From: Flavobacteriales bacterium
GTDB taxonomy: Bacteria > Bacteroidota > Bacteroidia > Flavobacteriales > Parvicellaceae
Direction: 5' to 3'
Assembly (NCBI GenBank): GCA_014239715.1
Contig: JAAZYJ010000228.1
Span: 1 to 12,592 of the forward strand
Length of the DNA: 12,592 nt
Shown here one piece after another: positions 7,309-12,592 of the stretch; within the stretch, counting starts at the first letter, position 1, and the number at the start of each line of letters is the position of its first letter. Below the pieces are notes generated by a model. It made no database searches, was not told the origin of the DNA, and saw only the letters and a program-made list of their open reading frames with translations. The translations under genes were made by a program, and so were the position numbers.

Positions 7309-7487
7309 TTTGAAATGGATAGTTATTAGCTTTATTGATTGAAAATTTAATCCGGTTGTGCATCGCTGTTGCGGCATCTTGATGCTCATCTCGTTTAGAA
7401 TGAAACTATTCTGAATTAATTACCGAAAATGGTTAGATTTCAAATGCTATGTTAGAATTAAACTGGCCATTTTTGCCGTCAGGATAG

Positions 7488-8387
7488 ATGCAGTATCAAA
7501 AACACATAATTGAGCTAAAAAATGACGAGGTCGCACTTCATCGATTCTGTCAAGCCCAGCCCGGAATTCCGGTATTGTTGATGCATGGGTCGATAGAGAA
7601 TGGCAAGATCTTTTTCACCAAAAACGGCAAGGGACTTGCCCCATTCTTATGTCAGAAGGGGTATGATGTATATATCCCTGATATGAGGGGTAAAGGAGAA
7701 AGCGAACCTAAAATTGATGCCAACCACAAGCACAGCCAAACGGACCAGATCACCATCGATATTCCGGCATATTTAGAACGAATTGAACAATTGAGGCCAT
7801 TTACACAGATCCACTTTGGTGCTCATAGCTGGGGCGGGGTTCTTTTACTTGCCTACCTAGCACGACATACAGACAAGAGAGTCCGATCTCTGGTGTTTTT
7901 TGGCGTAAAACGAAAAATTGGCATTCGTTCGATCAGGAAATATTTCCTAATTGACCTCGGATGGAAAAGGTTAGGCCAAGTCGCTATTCGAAAGAGAGGG
8001 TATTTCCCGGCTAAAGACTGGAAGATCGGGGCAGAGAACGAGTCGGAAAATTTTTACCGTGAGACTAACAGTTGGTTAACGAATGACCAATGGCTAGACG
8101 CTAATGATAATTTCAATTATGGAGCCATACTGCAAAACATGTCTTTGCCACCCATTCTGTCCATAGTTGGAGCCCGAGATCGCGTTCTGGGTCATTACTC
8201 CGATGCCGAAATGCTACTGACTGAAATTGGTTCTTCCAACAATTCCAAACTACTAATAATTGGAAAAAAGTATGGTAATAAATTAAATTATGGCCATATT
8301 AACATGCTAACAAATCCACATGCTCCGGATGATCATTTTCCGGAAGTTGTAATTTGGTTTAAAAAACAGGAGTTAGTTCCTGAATAG
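7488..8387 (+). CDS. Alpha/beta hydrolase
   Basis: Encodes 299 residues, no signal peptide, so cytoplasmic. The fold signatures are in order: oxyanion-hole motif LLMHGS (30-35), the strand-turn VYIPDMRGKGES (61-72), nucleophile elbow GAHSWGG (111-117) with Ser114, acid GARDRVLG (228-235) with Asp231, and catalytic His270 in NYGHINML. A lid-like insertion with many basic and aromatic residues lies at about 140-215. The elbow has Ala rather than the first Gly of G-x-S-x-G, a common tolerated change. It is probably an esterase, lipase or similar hydrolase; the substrate cannot be told. The ATG at 7488 is preceded by AGGATAG, a reasonable ribosome site. It starts a tight plus-strand run: the LolD-type gene begins 4 nt after its stop. 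Confidence 0.9.
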   Translation: MQYQKHIIELKNDEVALHRFCQAQPGIPVLLMHGSIENGKIFFTKNGKGLAPFLCQKGYDVYIPDMRGKGESEPKIDANHKHSQTDQITIDIPAYLERIEQLRPFTQIHFGAHSWGGVLLLAYLARHTDKRVRSLVFFGVKRKIGIRSIRKYFLIDLGWKRLGQVAIRKRGYFPAKDWKIGAENESENFYRETNSWLTNDQWLDANDNFNYGAILQNMSLPPILSIVGARDRVLGHYSDAEMLLTEIGSSNNSKLLIIGKKYGNKLNYGHINMLTNPHAPDDHFPEVVIWFKKQELVPE

Positions 8388-8391
8388 TGCA

Positions 8392-9045
8392 ATGATCGAA
8401 ACGAAGAACATCCATAAGTCTTATGGGCCGTTAAAGGTTCTGAAGGGCGTTAATTTCAAGGTAGACAAAGGAGAGATATTGTCGATCGTAGGTGCTTCTG
8501 GAGCGGGGAAAACAACGTTTTTGCAGATATTAGGAACTCTTGACCGGCCAGACTCCGGAGACATCATATTTAACGGTGCATATATTTCAGAAATGACTGC
8601 TCGTGAAATTGCCAGATTCAGAAACAAGCATATTGGATTCGTGTTCCAATTTCACAATCTATTGCCGGAGTTTTCAGCTTTGGAAAATGTTTGCATTCCC
8701 GGTTATATTGGCAAAAGAAACAGCACCGAGGTGGTCGATAAAGCCAGAGAGCTACTCACTCATCTTGGACTTGGGAGCAGACTCGACCATAAACCTTCGG
8801 AGCTTTCAGGTGGCGAACAGCAACGAGTAGCTGTTGCCCGGGCATTGATCAATGATCCGGACCTTATTTTAGCCGACGAACCTTCAGGGAATTTAGATTC
8901 TGAAAATGCAAAAGGGTTGTACAACTTATTTAAAGAGCTTAGGAACGATTTCAAACAAACTTTTGTAATTGTTACGCACAATGAGGAATTTGCTCATTTG
9001 GCAGATCGTACAATAACCATGAAGGACGGCATAATGGTCAATTAA
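8392..9045 (+). CDS. LolD/MacB-type ABC transporter ATPase
   Basis: Encodes 217 residues, a single nucleotide-binding domain. Seen: Walker [10 protein letters not shown] (34-42), Q-loop [17 protein letters not shown] with Gln86, signature [15 protein letters not shown] (138-152), Walker [14 protein letters not shown] (158-170) with Glu163, and H-loop THNEEFAH with His196. The [11 protein letters not shown] and ADEPSGNLD forms place it in the LolD/MacB/FtsE group, which works with FtsX-type permeases; LolD powers release of lipoproteins from the inner membrane to LolA. No permease is encoded nearby, so the partner (LolC/E-like) must be elsewhere and the exact role is inferred. The start ATG lies 4 nt after the hydrolase stop. 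The downstream TraB/GumN gene continues in the same reading frame, separated only by the TAA at 9043-9045. Confidence 0.95.
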   Translation: MIETKNIHKSYGPLKVLKGVNFKVDKGEILSIVGASGAGKTTFLQILGTLDRPDSGDIIFNGAYISEMTAREIARFRNKHIGFVFQFHNLLPEFSALENVCIPGYIGKRNSTEVVDKARELLTHLGLGSRLDHKPSELSGGEQQRVAVARALINDPDLILADEPSGNLDSENAKGLYNLFKELRNDFKQTFVIVTHNEEFAHLADRTITMKDGIMVN

Positions 9046-9051
9046 TTACTT

Positions 9052-9921
9052 ATCAGGTATACCCTCCTAAATATCATCCTCATTCTGACTCCTGTTCTTG
9101 CGACATGTCAAAATGCCCACAGTTTACTCTGGCAAATTTCAGGAAACGGACTGTCTAATGCATCCTATCTATACGGCACAATGCACGTGCAGGATAAGCG
9201 TGTTTTCGATTTTAAGCCTAATGTGCTGGATCATTTCGATTCTGCTGAAACTGTCGTGCTCGAATTGAATATGGATTCCGTTAACCCGTTCAACGTTATG
9301 AAACTGATGGTTATGGACTCTTCAATAGTCCTATCAGACCTCTTAAGTCCTGAAGAATATCTTTATGTCTCCCGTTATATAGAAGATTCGTTGTCACTTC
9401 CAATTGAATTCCTGGAACACCTACAACCTTTGTTTATCTCTTCATTCGTAGCGGAACAATCTATGAATCAGGACGAAGAAGATGCGCTTGATCTATTTTT
9501 CTTCAAACGGGGAAAATTACAAAACAAAAGGATCGTAGGTCTTGAAAAAGCCAGAGAGCAAATAGCAGCATTTAGTTCCATTCCATACAAAGAACAAGCA
9601 CAAGAGTTACTTGCACTGATCAAGGAAGAGACCAGCGGAATCTCCAAGAACAAATCTTCGGAAGAGCTGATCAAATACTATTTGTCCGGCAATTTGGATT
9701 CGCTCATCATTATTGCAACAGAATCGCAGAACTTTAATATAAACAAGAGGGATTTCGAAAAAGTATTTTTAGTAGATCGCAACCAAATTATGGTAAAGCG
9801 ACTCGAGCTGATTATAAAAAATGAAAGTGCTTTTATTGCTGTCGGAGCCGCGCATTTACCAGGTAATACGGGAATAATTCAACTATTACGTAAAAAAGGA
9901 TATACCGTTGAACCACGATGA
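9052..9921 (+). CDS. TraB/GumN family exported protein, unusual start
   Basis: The first ATG (9181) would give 246 residues but is too late: it lies inside the family's first conserved motif YGT(M)H, and the frame upstream encodes clear family sequence (SLLWQISGNGLSNASYLYGT) preceded by a signal peptide. No ATG, GTG or TTG occurs in frame between the lolD stop and 9181. I place the start at ATC 9052, giving 289 residues beginning (M)RYTLLNIILILTPVLA, a normal signal peptide; a strict annotation would begin at 9181. In that numbering: signal 1-17 or so, first GxxH motif G42-H45, ExN-type segment near 71-73, RNQIMVKRL (243-251) and second GxxH motif GAAH (265-268) in VGAAHLPG. The two GxxH motifs are the putative metal-binding sites of TraB/TIKI-type proteins, some of which are metalloproteases. 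Likely periplasmic or lipid-linked. Its stop overlaps the next start as ATGA. Confidence 0.85.
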   Translation: MRYTLLNIILILTPVLATCQNAHSLLWQISGNGLSNASYLYGTMHVQDKRVFDFKPNVLDHFDSAETVVLELNMDSVNPFNVMKLMVMDSSIVLSDLLSPEEYLYVSRYIEDSLSLPIEFLEHLQPLFISSFVAEQSMNQDEEDALDLFFFKRGKLQNKRIVGLEKAREQIAAFSSIPYKEQAQELLALIKEETSGISKNKSSEELIKYYLSGNLDSLIIIATESQNFNINKRDFEKVFLVDRNQIMVKRLELIIKNESAFIAVGAAHLPGNTGIIQLLRKKGYTVEPR

Positions 9922-10682
9922 CGCAAAAGGAGCTCAGGGAATTTCTTGATGATAAAGCATCACAATACAATCAGATAAATTTCATTGAAACCGACCCCAT
10001 TCAAATACCCCATCAGTTTTCCGATGCAGAAAATATTGCGATTGCCGGTTTCCTTACCGCAACATTAGCCTGGGGCCAACGGAAAACGATCATCAACAGT
10101 GCAAACAAACTGATGCACATTATGGGGAACTCTCCCCATGACTTTGTGTTGTGCGCATCAGATAAACAAATTAGTCGATTGGCAGCATTCAAACACAGAA
10201 CTTTCAACGGGTATGATGCAATGTACATGACCCATGCAATAAGATCGCTATATAAGATACATAACTCCATGGAAGACGCCTTCTCGACTGGGATCAGATC
10301 AAACGATACCGATCTGCGTCACTCCATAACCAATTTCAGAAGCATTTTGCTTGGAGCGGAGGCAAGCAGGACACATAAACACGTATCCGATCCCAGTCGA
10401 GGGAGTGCCGCGAAGAGAATCAATATGTTTTTGCGTTGGATGTGTAGAAAAGATCGAAATGGAGTGGATTTTGGCATTTGGAATATTTCTCCCGAACTAT
10501 TATCCTGCCCTCTCGACGTTCATTCCGGCACAGTTGCACGAAAGCTTGGACTTCTGACCCGAAAACAAAACGATTGGAAGGCAGTGACAGAATTGGATAT
10601 TTCACTTCGGAAGCTGGACCCATCAGATCCTGTCAAATACGATTTTGCATTATTTGGCCTTGGGGCATTTGAGAAATTCTGA
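9918..10682 (+). CDS. TIGR02757 (DUF2400) family protein
   Basis: Encodes 254 residues, the usual size of this Bacteroidota-rich family. Family blocks seen: FIETDPIQIPHQF (22-34), IAGFLTATLAWGQRKTII (42-59), FNGYDAMYM (96-104), SAAKRINMFLRWMCRKDRNGVDFGIW (163-188), LDVHSGTVARKLGLLTRK (199-216) and DPVKYDFALFGLGAF (237-251). No signal peptide, so cytoplasmic. The function is not known. The all-helical pattern and the P-L-D-V-H segment followed by VARKLGLL recall the V-D-T-H-x-x-R-V-x-x-R-L-G motif of HhH-GPD DNA glycosylases (endonuclease III class), where that Asp is catalytic; this is my inference and no HhH hairpin is obvious. It is the last gene of the four-gene run, coupled to the TraB/GumN gene by an ATGA overlap, and is followed by a strong terminator. 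Confidence 0.92.
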   Translation: MTQKELREFLDDKASQYNQINFIETDPIQIPHQFSDAENIAIAGFLTATLAWGQRKTIINSANKLMHIMGNSPHDFVLCASDKQISRLAAFKHRTFNGYDAMYMTHAIRSLYKIHNSMEDAFSTGIRSNDTDLRHSITNFRSILLGAEASRTHKHVSDPSRGSAAKRINMFLRWMCRKDRNGVDFGIWNISPELLSCPLDVHSGTVARKLGLLTRKQNDWKAVTELDISLRKLDPSDPVKYDFALFGLGAFEKF

Positions 10683-10685
10683 GAC

Positions 10686-10716
10686 AAAAAAAAGCCCTGT
10701 TATCAACAGGGCTTTT
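10686..10716. terminator. Bidirectional intrinsic terminator
   Basis: A perfect 12-bp inverted repeat (AAAAGCCCTGTT, loop ATC, AACAGGGCTTTT; 10690-10716) has a GC-rich core. It has a U-run on the plus strand and, because eight A precede it (10686-10693), a longer U-run on the minus strand. It begins 4 nt after the stop of the TIGR02757 gene and ends 22 nt before the stop of the convergent rpsA gene, so it can end both transcripts. Confidence 0.92.
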
Positions 10717-10738
10717 AGTCATTCTATTTGGCGAGGGA

Positions 10739-12592
10739 TTACTCTCCCTTTTCCATTTTTTCTTTCAGCGCAGTAAGAGCATCCAAATCCCCAAGAGTTG
10801 TTTTCTCCTGCTTAGAATTCAAGTCTTTAACTGCCTTAGAAGAACCACTTCCTGATTTTTTCTTTTTACTTGATCCAGCTTCCATTTCGCTATACGTTAG
10901 CGTATGTGAAACTATGATCTTCTTTGAATTCTTGTTGAACTCAATAACCTTAAAATCAAGAACATCATCGGTTTCAACCTTTGATCCATCTTCTTTTTTC
11001 ATATGCTTCGCTGGAGCATAGCCTTCGACACCATATGGAAGTGCAATGATACCTGTTTTGTCCTGTAGCTTAATTACAGTGCCCTGATGAACTGAGCCAT
11101 CTAGGAAAACAGATTCAAATACGTCCCATGGGTTCTCCTCAAGCTGCTTGTGACCCAAAGACAATCTCCTGCCTTCTTTGTCAAGCTCCAAAACAACCAC
11201 ATCCATCTCATCATCCACATTGCAAAACTCTGAAGGATGTTTGATCTTCTTCGCCCAAGACAGGTCTGAAATATGTATCAATCCGTCAATGCCTTCCTCC
11301 AATTCAACAAATACACCAAAGTTGGTAAAGTTCTTAACCCTTGCTTTATGCTTGGATTCGATTGGATATTTAGTCTCAATTTCAGCCCAAGGGTCCGGCA
11401 TTAATTGCTTAATTCCTAAAGACATTTTTCTTTCTTCCCTGTCTAGAGTAAGTACCTGAGTTTCAACTTCATCTCCTACTTTCAAGAAATCTTGTGCGCT
11501 TCTAAGATGCTGTGACCAGCTCATTTCTGAAACGTGTACCAATCCTTCAACACCAGCTGCGATTTCAATAAATGCTCCATAATCTGCAATAACAACAACC
11601 TTACCTTTAACAGTGTCACCCACTTTTAAGTCTTCCTTAAGAGCTTCCCAAGGATGATCTTGAAGTTGCTTTAATCCAAGCGCGATCCTCTTCTTGTCGT
11701 CATCAAAATCAAGTATCACAACATTAAGCTTCTGATCAAGCTCCACGACCTCCTCCGGATGGTTTACCCTACCCCAGGAAAGATCAGTAATGTGAACAAG
11801 GCCATCAACACCACCCAAATCGATGAATACACCGTATGATGTGATATTCTTAACAGTTCCTTCCAGAACCTGTCCTTTTTCCAGTGTTCCGATGATCTGT
11901 TTCTTCTGTTGTTCAAGTTCTGCTTCGATCAGTGCTTTATGAGAGACTACTACATTCCTAAATTCATTATTGATCTTAACAACCTTGAATTCCATATTTT
12001 TCCCTACATACAAGTCGTAATCACGAATTGGCTTAACATCAATTTGAGAACCCGGCAAAAATGCTTCAATGCCGAATACATCAGCAATTAATCCACCCTT
12101 TGTTCTACACTTTACAAACCCTGTAATCACTTCGCCCGTGTGAAGAACTTCATTTACCTTGTCCCAAGCTTTATGTGTTCTTGCTCGCTTATGCGACACA
12201 ACCAACTGGCCCGTTTTATCTTCCTGCTTTTCTATAAACAGGTCTACCGGATCTCCTATAGCCAGGTCAGGATTGTACCTGAACTCGTTTATAGGGACAA
12301 CGCCTTCTGATTTATAACCGATGTTGACAACTATCTCTTTTTTAGTAATTGCCACCACTGTACCACTTACAACCTCTTTTTCGGAAATTGATGTAAGTGT
12401 ACCGTCGTACATTTTATCGTATTTAACAATATCTTCTTGTGAATAGCCTTCTATACCCGATTCGAAAGATTCCCAATCAAAATCTTCTGGGGCTACATTC
12501 TGATTAAGAGGAGCTTCAGCAACTACTTCTTCTTCAGCCACTACCTCTTCTTCAGCAACTACTGCTTCTTTGGCAACTACTGCTTCTTCAGC
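10739..12592 (-). CDS. rpsA: 30S ribosomal protein S1 (5' end outside window)
   Basis: At least 617 residues are encoded; the frame is still open at the last base, so the protein is 5'-partial here. A GTG at 12541 could be read as a start, but it falls inside a hexapeptide repeat that continues upstream in frame, so the real start is beyond the edge. S1 binds mRNA on the 30S subunit and helps initiation, important in a phylum with weak Shine-Dalgarno sites. Six S1 domains are seen, in numbering from the GTG: about 54-118, 134-201, 221-291, 307-378, 394-465 and 480-546. Domains 3-5 carry the strongest consensus (YGVFIDL / GLVHITDLSW, YGAFIEI / GLVHVSEMSW, FGVFVEL / GLIHISDLSW); domains 1, 2 and 6 are diverged, as in classical S1. 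The N-terminus is acidic and repetitive; the C-terminal tail (about 554-600) is a Lys/Ser-rich linker followed by a charged helix. Ends in the shared terminator at 10686-10716. Confidence 0.97.
   Translation of the reverse strand, partial: AEEAVVAKEAVVAEEEVVAEEEVVAEAPLNQNVAPEDFDWESFESGIEGYSQEDIVKYDKMYDGTLTSISEKEVVSGTVVAITKKEIVVNIGYKSEGVVPINEFRYNPDLAIGDPVDLFIEKQEDKTGQLVVSHKRARTHKAWDKVNEVLHTGEVITGFVKCRTKGGLIADVFGIEAFLPGSQIDVKPIRDYDLYVGKNMEFKVVKINNEFRNVVVSHKALIEAELEQQKKQIIGTLEKGQVLEGTVKNITSYGVFIDLGGVDGLVHITDLSWGRVNHPEEVVELDQKLNVVILDFDDDKKRIALGLKQLQDHPWEALKEDLKVGDTVKGKVVVIADYGAFIEIAAGVEGLVHVSEMSWSQHLRSAQDFLKVGDEVETQVLTLDREERKMSLGIKQLMPDPWAEIETKYPIESKHKARVKNFTNFGVFVELEEGIDGLIHISDLSWAKKIKHPSEFCNVDDEMDVVVLELDKEGRRLSLGHKQLEENPWDVFESVFLDGSVHQGTVIKLQDKTGIIALPYGVEGYAPAKHMKKEDGSKVETDDVLDFKVIEFNKNSKKIIVSHTLTYSEMEAGSSKKKKSGSGSSKAVKDLNSKQEKTTLGDLDALTALKEKMEKGE
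12519..12592. repeat. 18-bp in-frame tandem repeat in rpsA 5' region
   Basis: Four contiguous 18-base units (12519-12536, 12537-12554, 12555-12572, 12573-12590) of the form GCAACTACTKCTTCTTCA with 1-4 differences between units, plus two bases of a fifth at the edge. On the minus strand they encode the hexapeptide A-E-E-(E/A)-V-V with one K variant. The array runs out of the window, so its full copy number is unknown. Confidence 0.85.

Noticed and set aside
7309..7487. Possible hairpins (GCATC-tt-GATGC near 7375; AGAAT/ATTCT near 7398) and a near -7 element CATTTTTG at 7468-7475 in the spacer before the hydrolase gene
   Set aside because: Stems are only 5 bp, no U-run follows and no -33 is placed to match; too weak to call a terminator or promoter. 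I see no gene or RNA here.
9181..9921. TraB/GumN gene starting at the first ATG
   Set aside because: This start removes the signal peptide and cuts the first GxxH motif, both of which are encoded just upstream in the same frame.
12539..12541. GTG as the start of rpsA
   Set aside because: The in-frame hexapeptide repeat continues upstream to the window edge without a stop, so this GTG is an internal Val codon of the repeat.
57..12592. Mobile element, phage, CRISPR, toxin-antitoxin or defence system
   Set aside because: I looked for recombinases, terminal inverted repeats, repeat-spacer arrays, small overlapping toxin-antitoxin pairs and nuclease or sensor domains; none is present and the composition is uniform.

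Overview
This 12.6 kb window looks like ordinary chromosome of a free-living Bacteroidota bacterium (Cytophagia/Flavobacteriia-like). The evidence is a PorP/SprF-type outer-membrane protein, a TIGR02757 (DUF2400) protein, a DUF4139 secreted protein, a SucC about 15 residues longer than the E. coli protein, weak Shine-Dalgarno sequences, and a promoter of the Bacteroidota type (TTTG, 19 bp, TAnnTTTG). Composition is moderately AT-rich and even. I see no integrase, transposase, tRNA, CRISPR array, prophage or other sign of an island, and no gene-free stretch over 300 bases.

Layout. (1) 57-494: a small three-helix membrane protein (DUF5362-like), convergent with the next block and overlapping it by 4 nt. 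(2) 491-2940/3042, minus strand: a probable operon of a membrane-anchored transglutaminase-like protein, a soluble transglutaminase-like protein (ATGA overlap) and yaaA (peroxide stress). (3) 2989-3396, plus: msrB, divergent from block 2. (4) 3422-4633, minus: sucC, convergent with msrB, with a recognisable promoter just upstream. (5) 4810-7308, plus: a stand-alone PorP/SprF-like protein and a secreted DUF4140/DUF4139 coiled-coil protein, 6 nt apart. (6) 7488-10682, plus: a tight four-gene run of alpha/beta hydrolase, LolD-type ABC ATPase, TraB/GumN-family protein and TIGR02757 protein, ending in a strong bidirectional hairpin terminator (10686-10716). (7) 10739 to beyond the right edge, minus: rpsA (ribosomal protein S1), whose true start lies outside the window because the frame stays open through a hexapeptide repeat to the last base. 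The 176-base (4634-4809) and 179-base (7309-7487) spacers hold promoters or nothing recognisable.

How the genes fit together. Most are housekeeping genes: sucC in the TCA cycle, rpsA in translation, msrB and yaaA in oxidative damage defence. The rest are envelope proteins. I find no convincing new multi-gene system. The best leads are the TraB/GumN gene, whose signal peptide and first conserved motif are encoded upstream of any canonical start codon and in the same frame as lolD; the overlapping pair of transglutaminase-like genes; the isolated PorP/SprF-DUF4139 pair; and the DNA-glycosylase-like D-x-H motif in the TIGR02757 protein.
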